Assembly: GCF_008274825.1 (NCBI RefSeq)
Contig: NZ_CP030848.1
Span: 2,542,001 to 2,606,000 of the forward strand
Source: Sphingobacterium hotanense
Lineage (GTDB): Bacteria > Bacteroidota > Bacteroidia > Sphingobacteriales > Sphingobacteriaceae
DNA: 64,000 bases
Direction of reading: 5' to 3'
This document shows, piece by piece, positions 8,364 through 17,246 of this stretch. A program made the translations under genes and the position numbers. Position 1 is the first letter of the stretch; every line of letters starts with the position of its first letter. Under the pieces are notes generated by a model that was not told the DNA's origin, searched no databases, and worked only from the letters and a program-made list of their open reading frames with translations.

Positions 8364-9196
8364 AACCAAGCTGATTTATATCGAACGTAGCATTTCAAAG
8401 CAACATAAGCTTTTTCCGAATTCGGTACACGAATACGCTTATTTAATATCTCAGAAGAGGATTTACTCCGAATTTTTTTAAATAGGGAGAGATAATATTT
8501 ATAGGCTAAGTATACTCCGAACATAGCCGAACTGGGCAGTTTTTTAATTCCGATCAGTGCTTCTTTAAATTCTGCATGTATCTCCTGTTCAATCTGCACC
8601 TTCACCTGATTGTCGAAAACTTGCATATCGATGTTGGGAAAATAAGTGCGTCCCAAAATATGGTAATCATCTTTTAGGTCTCGCAGGAAATTAATCTTTT
8701 GAAATGCCGATCCCAACTTCATGGCATAAGGCTTCAGCTCATTATATTTTTCCTTATTCCCCTCCGTAAACACTTGTAGACACATCAAGCCCACGACCTC
8801 TGCTGAACCATAGATGTATTCCTTATACAAATCCGAATTATAATCTACCTGCTGTAAGTCCATCTCCATGCTGTGCAGGAATTGGTCGATCAAATCCTGA
8901 TCAATCTTGTAACGGTTTACAGTTTCCTGAAAAGATTGTAAAATGGGGTTGATGGAAATGCCGTCCTCAATTGCATGTTGAGTTTCAATCTTTAATCGCC
9001 TCAGCAACTTCTCCTTGTCATAACCATGAAAACTATCGACGATTTCATCCGCCAGGCGCACATAACCATAAATCGCATAAATCGCTGGGCGAATCGTCGG
9101 CTTTAAAGCTAGAATCCCTAAAGAAAAACTCGTACTATACTTTTTGGTAATCACCTCACTGATGCTGAAGGAAAGCTCGTCAAATTTCTGTTTCAT
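8360..9196 (-). CDS. crtB: phytoene synthase CrtB
   Basis: Condenses two geranylgeranyl diphosphates into phytoene, the first committed step of carotenoid synthesis. The 278-aa protein has both Mg-binding Asp motifs of the squalene/phytoene synthase family: D50-EIV-D54 in VRLADEIVDSF, and D173..D177 in INFLRDLKDDYHILGRTYFP. The YGSAEVVGLMCL segment is also typical. ATG overlaps the crtI stop by 4 bp, so the genes are translationally coupled. No geranylgeranyl diphosphate synthase gene is in the cluster. Confidence 0.96.
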   Translation of the reverse strand: MKQKFDELSFSISEVITKKYSTSFSLGILALKPTIRPAIYAIYGYVRLADEIVDSFHGYDKEKLLRRLKIETQHAIEDGISINPILQSFQETVNRYKIDQDLIDQFLHSMEMDLQQVDYNSDLYKEYIYGSAEVVGLMCLQVFTEGNKEKYNELKPYAMKLGSAFQKINFLRDLKDDYHILGRTYFPNIDMQVFDNQVKVQIEQEIHAEFKEALIGIKKLPSSAMFGVYLAYKYYLSLFKKIRSKSSSEILNKRIRVPNSEKAYVALKCYVRYKSAWL

Positions 9197-10674
9197 ATAG
9201 TGCTGTTTTTTAGTTTTATAATCTCATTGGCTACAATCCGACCCGAAATAATAGCAGGTGGTACACCTGGACCGGGAACCGTTAGTTGCCCCGTATAGAA
9301 TAAATTCGGAAGTCGCTTATTTCGAATTTTAGGCTTCCAGACGGCGGTTTGTTGCAACGTATTGGCTAAGCCGTAAGCATTGCCACCATAAGCGTGATAA
9401 TCTCGCTTAAAATCCGAGACACAATAACTTCGCTTATAAATAATCTTAGAATAAACATCATGAGCGCCGGTATGCCGCTCTAATCGCTTCAGCATCGCTC
9501 GCAGATAATGCTCGCGTTTGTCTTCCGGATCGCTAATATCGATCGCGAGTGGCATCAGAAGGAATAAGTTTTCCTTGCCTGCCGGCGCAACATGTGGATC
9601 CGTCTTTGACGGGCAACATGCGTAGAATAAAGGCTTGTCCGGCCATTTCACATCATCGTAGATGCAGGAAATATGATCATCTAACTCGTTCTCAAAAAAC
9701 AAACTGTGATGCGTTAGGCTAGGAATACGCTCATCAATTCCTAAATAATAAATCAGGCTCGAAGGTGCGAAAGTTCTCGTCTTCCAATAATCTTCCGTAT
9801 AATTTCGATACCCCTTTGGCAATAAAGTTTCAGTATGATGATAATCTGATGAGGCAATAACCACATCAAATTGCTCTAAAACACCATCAATCCTTAAAGC
9901 GCTGACTCTATTTCCTTCGACTTGAAGCTCCTCCACTTGCGTATTAAAATGAAAAGTTGCTCCCTGCTTCTCCGCCACGACGCACATCGCCCGAACAAGC
10001 TGATAAAACCCACCAATAGGATAATGGGTTCCCAGTGCGTAGCCACCATAATTCATCAAGCTATACAGAGCAGGTATGTCTTTGGGTGAGGCGCCAAGAA
10101 AAATAACCGGAAATTCCATTAAGGTCCTCAGTTCTGCACTTTTGAAATAACGGGCAACATAGTTTCGAAAGTTCGACAATATGTCCAGTTTTAGTGAATT
10201 CTTCGCAATCTTTGGTGAAATAAATTCCAGCCAGCTCTGTGAAGGCTTATTCACAAATTCCTTCATCCCAATTTCATACTTAAATTTCGCCGATTCCATA
10301 AACTTACGCAGTTGCAGACCTGCCCCCGCTTCCTTGGATTCGAACAGTTCAACCATATCCTCAAAATCTTTTGGAACACGCATATTTGCAGCAGAAAATA
10401 TCATCTCAAACTGAGGGTTCAAAGAAACTAACTGATAAAAATCAGAAGTTTGATAGCCAAAGTCAGCAAAAAATCCATCAATAATATCAGGCATCCAATA
10501 CCAGCTTGGGCCCATATCAAAAACAAAGCCCTCATCGGTAGAAAATTGCCTGGCACGGCCACCAGGTTGATCATGGCGCTCATAAACGTGAACATCAAAG
10601 CCCGCTTTCGCAGCATATGCAGCGGCAGACAAACCTGAAAAACCAGAACCTATGATGGCAACTTTTTTCCTCAT
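9193..10674 (-). CDS. crtI: phytoene desaturase CrtI
   Basis: FAD-dependent membrane-associated desaturase converting phytoene to lycopene. The N-terminus is a classic dinucleotide-binding fold (KVAIIGSGFSGLSAAAYAA followed by VYERHDQPGGRA). The C-terminus carries the bacterial-type desaturase signature (NLFYTGQLTVPGPGVPPAIISG). The length of 493 aa is normal. It is the second gene of the crt operon and overlaps both neighbours by 4 bp (ATGA). Confidence 0.96.
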   Translation of the reverse strand: MRKKVAIIGSGFSGLSAAAYAAKAGFDVHVYERHDQPGGRARQFSTDEGFVFDMGPSWYWMPDIIDGFFADFGYQTSDFYQLVSLNPQFEMIFSAANMRVPKDFEDMVELFESKEAGAGLQLRKFMESAKFKYEIGMKEFVNKPSQSWLEFISPKIAKNSLKLDILSNFRNYVARYFKSAELRTLMEFPVIFLGASPKDIPALYSLMNYGGYALGTHYPIGGFYQLVRAMCVVAEKQGATFHFNTQVEELQVEGNRVSALRIDGVLEQFDVVIASSDYHHTETLLPKGYRNYTEDYWKTRTFAPSSLIYYLGIDERIPSLTHHSLFFENELDDHISCIYDDVKWPDKPLFYACCPSKTDPHVAPAGKENLFLLMPLAIDISDPEDKREHYLRAMLKRLERHTGAHDVYSKIIYKRSYCVSDFKRDYHAYGGNAYGLANTLQQTAVWKPKIRNKRLPNLFYTGQLTVPGPGVPPAIISGRIVANEIIKLKNSTI

Positions 10675-11333
10675 CGTTTTTTACTTTTAACTCCTTCTTC
10701 TAATAAATGCTCACTCTCAATCTGCTTATCGTAAATAGCCAAATGAAATACATCCAGCTTCTCCAGCAAACGGATCAGCTCCAACTTCTCCTTGCTCGTA
10801 AGGTTCCCCGTCACGATATCCGAAGCCATACGAATCTTATCCATCTGCTGCTCCAACACTGATAAACCCTGCTCACTAATCCTTAACACTTTACTCCTTC
10901 TATCTGTCGACGAATTAAATTGTTCCACCCAGCCCTGTGCAATCAGTCGATTGATAATCTGTATCCCGCTAGGCTTTTCATGCACATTTTTCTTAATCAA
11001 ATCCATCTTCGTCATCTCACCAAAGGATTTCAGCGTAATCAGATAGATAAAATCGTCCTGTGACGTAAAGCCCGACCCATGAATCGCAGACTTGGAATAA
11101 CTCTTTGCATATCGCCCCATATGAACTAGTAAAGTGTTGATAACACTTTCTGCACTTCTGCCCTTCTCCTTCCCTTCCCAGTCGACCTCCAGCGCATCGT
11201 TATCCTTTGCATACCTATTCATAAGCCAGTCGATAAACCCCTCTGTATCCTTTGTATATATTTCATCCAACTGACTCTCCGCTTCAAAAACCTCAAGAAG
11301 CGCAATCATATCTTTTAAAATATTGTATTTCAT
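10671..11333 (-). CDS. MarR family transcriptional regulator of the carotenoid operon
   Basis: Winged-helix repressor, 220 aa. The core HTH lies around residues 95-165: LITLKSFGEMTKMDLIKKNV, then the recognition region SGIQIINRLIAQGWVEQFNS and the wing STDRRSKVLRISEQG, the MarR DxRxxx signature. It has a longer N-terminus than a minimal MarR. It is the first gene of the crt operon, overlapping crtI by 4 bp. A 24-bp palindrome 7 bp upstream of the ATG overlaps a -7-like box, so autoregulation of the whole pigment operon is likely (inference). Confidence 0.9.
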   Translation of the reverse strand: MKYNILKDMIALLEVFEAESQLDEIYTKDTEGFIDWLMNRYAKDNDALEVDWEGKEKGRSAESVINTLLVHMGRYAKSYSKSAIHGSGFTSQDDFIYLITLKSFGEMTKMDLIKKNVHEKPSGIQIINRLIAQGWVEQFNSSTDRRSKVLRISEQGLSVLEQQMDKIRMASDIVTGNLTSKEKLELIRLLEKLDVFHLAIYDKQIESEHLLEEGVKSKKR

Positions 11334-11340
11334 TTCTTAA

Positions 11341-11364
11341 TAATAGTATGTAAATATACTATTA
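11341..11364 (-). promoter_or_regulatory. palindromic operator candidate of the marR-crt operon
   Basis: Two perfect 9-bp arms (TAATAGTAT and ATACTATTA) are separated by six bases. On the minus strand the centre reads TATATTTA, one base off the TAnnTTTG -7 box, so a bound repressor would cover promoter and start site. A degenerate half-site (ATATTATTA) follows at 11380-11388. Confidence 0.6.
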
Positions 11365-11394
11365 AAATTTAAATAAAGTATATTATTAAAAAAA

Positions 11395-11600
11395 AATAGT
11401 ATTTAGTAGCTAGTATTTAGTATTTAGACCTATTGAGGACTGAACTTTCGGAATAAATTTCTTTTCTTTCATTCCTGAACAATTTCTTTTTTCCCATAAG
11501 CGCACAAGCCCCTCTAGCTCCGAACTTTGAATCTTCCGGTAACTTAAAAAGCCGTTATATGTCTTAATACTAAATACTCACTACTAAATACTATTCTAAT
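11395..11600. repeat. repeat module C in two inverted copies
   Basis: TAGTATTTAGTA-type sequence runs forward at about 11397-11433 and its reverse complement (TCTTAATACTAAATACT) at about 11564-11596. Both match module C of the composite intergenic repeat seen at 17.4, 59.5, 60.6 and 61.7 kb. The pyrimidine-rich DNA between them (about 11455-11500) may be a decayed B module. Confidence 0.55.
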
Positions 11601-11603
11601 AAT

Positions 11604-11611
11604 TATCTTTG
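11604..11611 (+). promoter_or_regulatory. -7 promoter box for the ABC-F gene
   Basis: TATCTTTG is an exact TAnnTTTG match, 23 bp before the GTG start at 11635. It directly follows the repeat module C copy. Confidence 0.65.
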
Positions 11612-11634
11612 CAGCTGATTTAAAAAAAGCTATA

Positions 11635-13266
11635 GTGATCAACGTAAATAATATATCAGTTTCCTTTGGTGGAACAACTCTTTTCAGCGATGTATCTTTC
11701 GCAATAAACGAAAATGACAAAATCGCCTTAATGGGTAAAAATGGTGCTGGAAAATCAACTTTGTTAAAAATTATTGCTGGCGTTGGTAAACCCACAACAG
11801 GATCGGTAACTGGCCCTAAGGATGCAGTAATTGCCTACCTACCACAACACCTATTGACCAAAGACAACTTGACGGTTTTTGAAGAAACATCAAAGGCTTT
11901 CGACGAGGTATATAAAATGCGTGATGAGTTGGAGGAATTAAATGAGCAGTTAAATGTTCGTACCGACTACGAATCCGATGATTACATGAAGCTGATCGAA
12001 CGCGTTTCAGAATTGAGCGAGAAATTCTATTCCATCGAGGAGACGAACTACGATGCAGAAGTAGAGAAGGTATTAAAGGGCTTAGGTTTTGAAAGAACAG
12101 ACTTCACGCGTCAAACATCTGAATTTTCAGGCGGATGGCGTATGCGCATCGAATTGGCGAAAATCTTATTAAAAAAACCAGACCTTATTCTACTCGATGA
12201 GCCTACCAACCACATGGATATCGAGAGTATACAATGGCTTGAGGATTTCTTAGTCACCCAAGCTAAAGCCGTTATAGTAATTTCTCACGACCGGGCATTT
12301 GTTGATAATATCACCAACCGCACGATTGAAGTGACGATGGGCAAAATCTATGATTATAAAGCAAAATATAGCCATTACTTAGAGCTCCGTAAAGAGCGTA
12401 GAATGCACCAGCAGAAAGCATACGAAGAGCAACAACGATTTATCGCCGATAACCAAGAGTTTATTGACCGATTCAAAGGAACATATTCTAAAACCTTGCA
12501 GGTACAATCGCGCGTAAAAATGTTGGAGAAATTGGAAATCATACAAATTGATGAGGTAGACACTTCGGCATTACGCCTAAAGTTCCCGCCTTCCCCACGT
12601 TCAGGGACCTATCCTGTTATTGTCGAAGACTTATGCAAATCTTATGGCGACCATCTAGTTTTTAAAGACGCGAATATGGTTATCGAGCGCGGACAGAAGG
12701 TTGCTTTCGTTGGGAAAAATGGTGAGGGTAAATCTACCATGATCAAAGCCATTATGGGAGAGATCGACTTCGAGGGAACATTGAAGGTTGGTCATAATGC
12801 AAAAATAGGGTACTTCGCACAGAACCAAGCTGCTCTACTCGATGAAGAATTAACAGTATTCGAGACGATCGATCAAATTGCCGTAGGCGATGTACGTGTG
12901 AAGATAAAAGATCTATTGGGCGCGTTTATGTTCAGTGGCGATGATACAACAAAGAAAGTAAAAGTATTATCCGGAGGTGAGAAAACTCGTTTGGCAATGA
13001 TCAAACTTTTGTTAGAACCAGTCAACGTGCTGATTCTGGATGAGCCTACCAACCACCTCGACATGAAAACCAAAGACATCATTAAAGATGCACTACAAGA
13101 TTTCGACGGAACACTGATTCTTGTTTCCCACGACCGCGATTTCTTAGACGGATTAGCAACGAAGGTGTTTGAATTCGGTAACAAACGAGTTAGAGAACAC
13201 TTTGAAGATATCAAGGGATTCTTGGAATACAAGAAAATGGCGAGCTTAAAAGAAATTGAAAAGTAA
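11635..13266 (+). CDS. ABC-F family ATPase, ribosome-associated type
   Basis: Soluble protein with two ABC ATPase domains and no membrane segment. ABC-F proteins act on the ribosome in translation or antibiotic protection. Domain 1 has GKNGAGKSTLL and SGGWRMRIELAKILL with [10 protein letters not shown]; domain 2 has GKNGEGKSTMI, LSGGEKTRLAMIKLLL and [11 protein letters not shown]. The linker between them is charged and helical. The 543-aa length without a C-terminal coiled coil suits the YbiT/EttA-like branch rather than Uup. The start is GTG at 11635, supported by the -7 box 23 bp upstream. A strong terminator follows. Confidence 0.92.
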   Translation: MINVNNISVSFGGTTLFSDVSFAINENDKIALMGKNGAGKSTLLKIIAGVGKPTTGSVTGPKDAVIAYLPQHLLTKDNLTVFEETSKAFDEVYKMRDELEELNEQLNVRTDYESDDYMKLIERVSELSEKFYSIEETNYDAEVEKVLKGLGFERTDFTRQTSEFSGGWRMRIELAKILLKKPDLILLDEPTNHMDIESIQWLEDFLVTQAKAVIVISHDRAFVDNITNRTIEVTMGKIYDYKAKYSHYLELRKERRMHQQKAYEEQQRFIADNQEFIDRFKGTYSKTLQVQSRVKMLEKLEIIQIDEVDTSALRLKFPPSPRSGTYPVIVEDLCKSYGDHLVFKDANMVIERGQKVAFVGKNGEGKSTMIKAIMGEIDFEGTLKVGHNAKIGYFAQNQAALLDEELTVFETIDQIAVGDVRVKIKDLLGAFMFSGDDTTKKVKVLSGGEKTRLAMIKLLLEPVNVLILDEPTNHLDMKTKDIIKDALQDFDGTLILVSHDRDFLDGLATKVFEFGNKRVREHFEDIKGFLEYKKMASLKEIEK

Positions 13267-13316
13267 GCCGATGCCTCATCTAAAATAATCGACAAAGAGA
13301 ACTGCAAAAATATCAG

Positions 13317-13348
13317 GAGCCCTTCACTATCAGATGAAGGGCTCTTTT
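13317..13348 (+). terminator. rho-independent terminator after the ABC-F gene
   Basis: A perfect 10-bp stem (GAGCCCTTCA and TGAAGGGCTC, 8-nt loop) is followed by TTTT. It also lies just before the end of the opposite-strand HTH gene. Confidence 0.85.
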
Positions 13349-13362
13349 AATATATCCCACAG

Positions 13363-13665
13363 CTATTTCCCCTGTGCTCGCTTCAAGTCCTCAATAAATC
13401 GTGAGGTATAATAATGCTTACCTTTAATTTGTATAGGCTTTAGCAAACCGCTCTTCAACCAACGGTAATATGTACTTCGCTCAATACGCAAAATCTCGCG
13501 AACATCATGTGCATCATAAAGAACGATTTTTGTGCGTTCTCCTCCCATCATATCGCTTGGGTCAACACCCTGCCCTTCTAGTTTTTTCTGCGATTCGATA
13601 TGCTCAGTCAATAAAGTCAAAACTTTATCTACTGATATTTTCGTCTGAAGTAGCAAGGTCTTCAT
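13363..13665 (-). CDS. small helix-turn-helix protein (MerR/excisionase-like)
   Basis: The 100-aa protein has a C-terminal HTH_17-type winged helix: LYDAHDVREILRIERSTYYRWLKSGLL followed by the wing PIQIKGKHYYTSRFIEDL. The first 45 residues are helical. Such proteins are either DNA-binding regulators or excisionase-like factors; no integrase lies nearby, so a regulator is more likely. It is transcribed divergently from the AraC gene, and a 14-bp palindrome lies between them. Confidence 0.8.
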   Translation of the reverse strand: MKTLLLQTKISVDKVLTLLTEHIESQKKLEGQGVDPSDMMGGERTKIVLYDAHDVREILRIERSTYYRWLKSGLLKPIQIKGKHYYTSRFIEDLKRAQGK

Positions 13666-13721
13666 ATACTATTATTTTTAATTTAAAAAATTGAATATCA
13701 ACCACTTTCAATTTCAAAAAA

Positions 13722-13735
13722 TTGATTATAATCAA
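13722..13735. promoter_or_regulatory. 14-bp palindrome between divergent regulators
   Basis: TTGATTATAATCAA is a perfect palindrome in the AT-rich spacer between the HTH gene and the AraC gene. It may be an operator, but AT-rich DNA yields such palindromes by chance. Confidence 0.3.
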
Positions 13736-13845
13736 ACTTAATTAATAATTAACAAATTATCATTTCGTGATTATTAAATAAACAATAGCTTTTTGTTACC
13801 ACTATAGCTATAAATAACTATATACATTCCTATATTAGTAAGCAC

Positions 13846-14754
13846 ATGAGCAAGAAAACAAGAATTTCTACTTATCACCCCATTGACTTCAGATTGGTCT
13901 TCATCGATAATTCGGAGGTCCCTTCGGTTTTTAGAGAGCAGGTAGATCGTTTCTTTATTCATTCTTTCCAAAAAACAAAGGTGAACCTGCGCCTTCCATT
14001 GCCTGTTCATAAAAAAACGGTGTCTGATCTTATGCTCATCACAAAGGGAAGCACTACCCGTCTTTCCGGCATTGAAAAACACACCCTCCAAGCGGGAGAG
14101 TTCCTTCTGGTTGCGAAAGGAACGATTACCAGCACAATAGACATGTCAGATGATCTAGATGGTTATTATTGCCATTTCGCCGACGACTTCCTTGAGCATG
14201 CACCTTTTCTCTTGGATATGTTCCTCGATCCAAATTTCCCGCTAAAGGTCAAACTAACGTCTCAGGAGCAGCATCGATTGGAAACACTTTTCCATACCAT
14301 GCATGAACTCTATCAACAGCCGGCAAGCCTGCCCGATAAATTCAAGCTTATTCCCTTTTATTTGCAAACTATCCTGGCAGAGATTTATCAGATCGGAAAA
14401 CGAACTAAAAAAGATATAGTTGATAAAAAGACCAAGCTTACACAAGCCTTTCTACAACTTGCCAGAAAACATTATATGGAAGCATGGCCACTAACGACCT
14501 ATGCCGATAGACTCTCCGTCACAGCAAACCATTTAAATAAATCGGTCAAAGCAAATATGCAGATGACGGCCTCCCAAATACTGAACGAGATCATCATACA
14601 GGAAGCAAAGGTGTTACTCTTGCAAACTGACTTGACCATCTCACAAATTGCCGGACAACTCGGCTATTATGATGTAGCACATTTCGGGAAGTTTTTTAAT
14701 AGACAAACCGGATCAAGTCCATCCAAGTATAGAAAAATGATTGATTCGTACTAA
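13846..14754 (+). CDS. AraC family transcriptional regulator
   Basis: The 302-aa protein has an N-terminal cupin-like sensor region (about 20-150; LMLITKGSTTRLSGIEKHTL, AGEFLLVAKGT) and a C-terminal AraC/XylS double HTH (about 205-300). The second HTH shows the family pattern DLTISQIAGQLGYYDVAHF then FFNRQTGSSPSKYRK. The beta-barrel protein gene starts 71 bp downstream with its own -7 box, so it could be a target (inference). Confidence 0.9.
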   Translation: MSKKTRISTYHPIDFRLVFIDNSEVPSVFREQVDRFFIHSFQKTKVNLRLPLPVHKKTVSDLMLITKGSTTRLSGIEKHTLQAGEFLLVAKGTITSTIDMSDDLDGYYCHFADDFLEHAPFLLDMFLDPNFPLKVKLTSQEQHRLETLFHTMHELYQQPASLPDKFKLIPFYLQTILAEIYQIGKRTKKDIVDKKTKLTQAFLQLARKHYMEAWPLTTYADRLSVTANHLNKSVKANMQMTASQILNEIIIQEAKVLLLQTDLTISQIAGQLGYYDVAHFGKFFNRQTGSSPSKYRKMIDSY

Positions 14755-14795
14755 TTACCGCTCCTTTTGTCGTGTTAAATCGTGATGCTCGTCAC

Positions 14796-14803
14796 TAATT
14801 TTG
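14796..14803 (+). promoter_or_regulatory. -7 promoter box
   Basis: TAATTTTG is an exact TAnnTTTG match, 22 bp before the ATG at 14826. Confidence 0.55.
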
Positions 14804-14825
14804 CAGTGTTTTAAAATTAGAGAGC

Positions 14826-15488
14826 ATGAAATACTATTTACTTGTCATCAGCTTGACTTGCATGTTGAGCTTGAATTCATTCGCACAGCAGGCACCTACA
14901 AACCTTATCCCGAATCCACCCGTAAACATGGAAATGCTAGTGGGTGATAGAGGCCTTTCTTATCAGGCAATCATCAATAAGAAGTTCCAAAGCGTGGCAA
15001 GACTAGGCGTCTTCTCGGTTATGAATTTTCAAACGGATTGGAAATCTTCTGAAATGAATGATTATATGATTCAAGGAAATCTAACCTTTAACCTTATCAA
15101 GGGATTGGATATTTCTTCCGGCTTTATTTGGGTACCGTTTCAGGGAATACGCCCTTCTGCCGGAATTATGTATACCTATGCAAACAGAGAATGGCTAGTG
15201 GTGGCCAATCCACGTGTAGACTTACATAAGAAAACGAGCGGAGAGATATTAGCTTTAGTGGAATACAAGCCGCAGTTGAATGAAAAGTTAAAACTGTACA
15301 CCCGAGCGCAAGCACTTTACACACAAAATCTACCGGATGATTACCATGCGAGAAGCTATGTTATGCTAAGAGCTGGTGTAACATTCAAAGATGTGACCTT
15401 CGGCGTTGGTGGCAACCTGGATTACTATGGCCCGCAAAAAATGCGCGACCATAACATTGGCGGGTTTGTAAACTTTAACTTATTCTAA
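14826..15488 (+). CDS. outer-membrane beta-barrel-like hypothetical protein
   Basis: The 220-aa protein has a signal peptide ending near residue 21 (LSLNSFAQQ). The rest is a run of alternating-hydrophobic strands and ends with VNFNLF, the aromatic terminus expected of outer-membrane barrels. There is no known family motif. It has its own -7 box and a strong terminator, so it is probably monocistronic. The AraC-type regulator just upstream may control it. Confidence 0.75.
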   Translation: MKYYLLVISLTCMLSLNSFAQQAPTNLIPNPPVNMEMLVGDRGLSYQAIINKKFQSVARLGVFSVMNFQTDWKSSEMNDYMIQGNLTFNLIKGLDISSGFIWVPFQGIRPSAGIMYTYANREWLVVANPRVDLHKKTSGEILALVEYKPQLNEKLKLYTRAQALYTQNLPDDYHARSYVMLRAGVTFKDVTFGVGGNLDYYGPQKMRDHNIGGFVNFNLF

Positions 15489-15517
15489 GAACACAGTAAG
15501 TGTCTAAAAATTACAGA

Positions 15518-15554
15518 ACAGGATGCTACTGCCTAGCATCCTGTCTTATTATTT
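15518..15554 (+). terminator. rho-independent terminator
   Basis: A perfect 11-bp stem (ACAGGATGCTA and TAGCATCCTGT, 5-nt loop) is followed by a T-rich tract. It ends the beta-barrel gene transcript. Confidence 0.8.
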
Positions 15555-15616
15555 ACTATGAATAATCATTCATAGAAAACTACACACAAATATAGAAAAT
15601 GGATATTCTATCAAAT

Positions 15617-15844
15617 TTACATAGGTGGGTTTGCTGGACTGATAATGATAGAATCTTGTAGTCCAGTTGTGTCGCTCAGTACGGTATCACGCATAGATGT
15701 GTCACGCTCGTCCAACATCGTATCTGGATTAACGGGATCTACTCTCCTGTCGTTATCATTTGCCGGATTATTGCAAGACATGATGCTTAACACGCCTAAG
15801 CCTAATCCGAACATCCGTAAACCATTTCTTTTATTTAATTTCAT
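15617..15844 (-). CDS. small lipoprotein, 75 aa
   Basis: A lipoprotein signal is visible: a hydrophobic stretch followed by the lipobox LSIMSC, with the acylated Cys near residue 24. The mature part is short, Asp/Pro/Thr-rich and probably disordered (DTVLSDTTGLQDS). It lies 12 bp downstream of another small gene and likely forms a two-gene operon with it. Function unknown. Confidence 0.65.
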   Translation of the reverse strand: MKLNKRNGLRMFGLGLGVLSIMSCNNPANDNDRRVDPVNPDTMLDERDTSMRDTVLSDTTGLQDSIIISPANPPM

Positions 15845-15856
15845 ATTAACTCCGAT

Positions 15857-16072
15857 CTATAATTTTTTCTTTGTGCCCTTAGGCTCTTTAGGATGCACAT
15901 CCGGATCAGGCATGGTATTCAATTGATCAACCTGCGGATCTACACCCGCCTCACCGTCTGCGTCACGCTTCTTCTCTCGTTTTTCCATCACAGACGTTAA
16001 GGTCTTTTGTTTCTTAGGATGTCTGTCTTTATCGACTATCCCAACTTTTTCGCTTTCATTCTTTGTAGCCAT
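15857..16072 (-). CDS. small hydrophilic disordered protein, 71 aa
   Basis: Very rich in Lys, Asp, Glu and Pro, without hydrophobic segments, and probably disordered (HPKKQKTL, KREKKRDADGE, DPDVHPKEPKGTKKKL). No family recognised. Upstream lies a palindrome (16116-16132). It is followed closely by the lipoprotein gene, so the pair is probably co-transcribed. Confidence 0.55.
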   Translation of the reverse strand: MATKNESEKVGIVDKDRHPKKQKTLTSVMEKREKKRDADGEAGVDPQVDQLNTMPDPDVHPKEPKGTKKKL

Positions 16073-16115
16073 AACTTTAGTCGTTTTACTAATTGAACAG
16101 CTACAGCAGAAAATC

Positions 16116-16132
16116 GTTCAAATTAATTGAAC
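16116..16132. promoter_or_regulatory. 17-bp palindrome upstream of small-gene pair
   Basis: GTTCAA and TTGAAC arms are separated by five A/T bases; a further TTGAAC half-site lies at 16093-16098. The position, 44 bp before the ATG at 16072 (minus strand), suits an operator. Confidence 0.35.
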
Positions 16133-16182
16133 TTCGTTCCGTTGAAACTTTGGTTTAAACGAGAAACAAAAACTGTTTGTAC

Positions 16183-16425
16183 CTAATCATGCCCTTCCGT
16201 TTTCACGATTTTATTATAAATTCCAAACAATAAAAATGGTGCTACCCACTGCCCTACAAACAGAGCATCATGGTTTCTTTTGCAACATTTCAATACCGCT
16301 GCACCTATCATTGCAGAGATGCCCAAACATAGATAAAACTTCGACGGTAGTTTTGCCGTTTCGTTTTCAATCTTTTTTGTCATTTCGCCTTCTTTTAATC
16401 CGGGATTGTTCATTAAATCTTCCAT
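16183..16425 (-). CDS. small membrane protein, 80 aa
   Basis: A charged N-terminus is followed by two hydrophobic segments (about 30-47 and 55-70) separated by CCKRNHD. This suggests a small inner-membrane hairpin protein. It is one of a group of small unknown genes between 15.6 and 17.2 kb. No family recognised. Confidence 0.6.
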   Translation of the reverse strand: MEDLMNNPGLKEGEMTKKIENETAKLPSKFYLCLGISAMIGAAVLKCCKRNHDALFVGQWVAPFLLFGIYNKIVKTEGHD

Positions 16426-16656
16426 ATTTTGAAATTTAAATTTTACGTATTCTTGTTGATAACTACAGTTATTGGAAACATCACAGTTTAATTCGTTGGC
16501 ATCATTCTACATTCCCGTATTTATTTCGTCACACGAGCGTAATCCGTTATCTGTATAGGTATTTATCATTCTAAAACAAGTATAAATCATCCAAAAGGGC
16601 GATAAATTCATCTAACTATTTCTGCGGCTAGCTGTTCCTTTTAAAAACATAGATCG

Positions 16657-17235
16657 ATGAGAAAGATTCAAAATGAAGTAAGTAATAAACTAGGTTTAGT
16701 ACTTGCATTTGCAGCTATAGCGGATAATCATGACCCTCATAATCCTAGACGTGGAGGCGAAGAAGAAAATGATAAACTTCCTAATGATATCATTCCTGAA
16801 GCTGATAAGCGGCCTCAACCAGAGAACCGCGACGAAGACCAGCCCGAAATCGACGAGAACAATCCTCCCGTAAGTCCCCGAGATATGGATATGCCCGCTG
16901 AAAGCGTAGAACAAATCGAAGAAGAAGAAAAAGAAGAAGAAGAAATTTCGCAATATCCTGAGGAGGACTACGAAGAAGAGGAAGAAGAGGACAGCGAAGA
17001 AGAGGATGATGAAGAATACAACGACAGTAATCCCGAATCATCGCCAAAACCAAAAACATTCGATGATCGCGATTTCAATAACGACAGAAACGAGCGTAGA
17101 AATCAACAAGACCTTTTCGAACAAGAAGAAGAGGAGGAAGAAGAAGACGATATGTTTGACGACGACGACTACCGAGACAATCCAGCCGGCAACAGTGAAC
17201 TCGATGACCGACAACGCGGAAAACTTGACATATAG
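16657..17235 (+). CDS. highly acidic, low-complexity protein, 192 aa
   Basis: About 38% of residues are Asp or Glu (roughly 73 of 192), including long Glu runs around residues 90-120 and 155-165. After a short N-terminal helix with an Ala-rich stretch (LGLVLAFAAIAD), the protein should be disordered. The composition makes a function call impossible; possible roles are ion or cation buffering or stress protection. The open frame spans the whole low-complexity stretch without stops, but it could also be inflated by repeat expansion. Confidence 0.6.
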   Translation: MRKIQNEVSNKLGLVLAFAAIADNHDPHNPRRGGEEENDKLPNDIIPEADKRPQPENRDEDQPEIDENNPPVSPRDMDMPAESVEQIEEEEKEEEEISQYPEEDYEEEEEEDSEEEDDEEYNDSNPESSPKPKTFDDRDFNNDRNERRNQQDLFEQEEEEEEEDDMFDDDDYRDNPAGNSELDDRQRGKLDI

Positions 17236-17246
17236 GTTTTAAGAGA

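Noticed and set aside
13363-13665. Excisionase of an integrated element
   Set aside because: No integrase, attachment repeats or phage genes lie nearby; a plain DNA-binding regulator is more likely.
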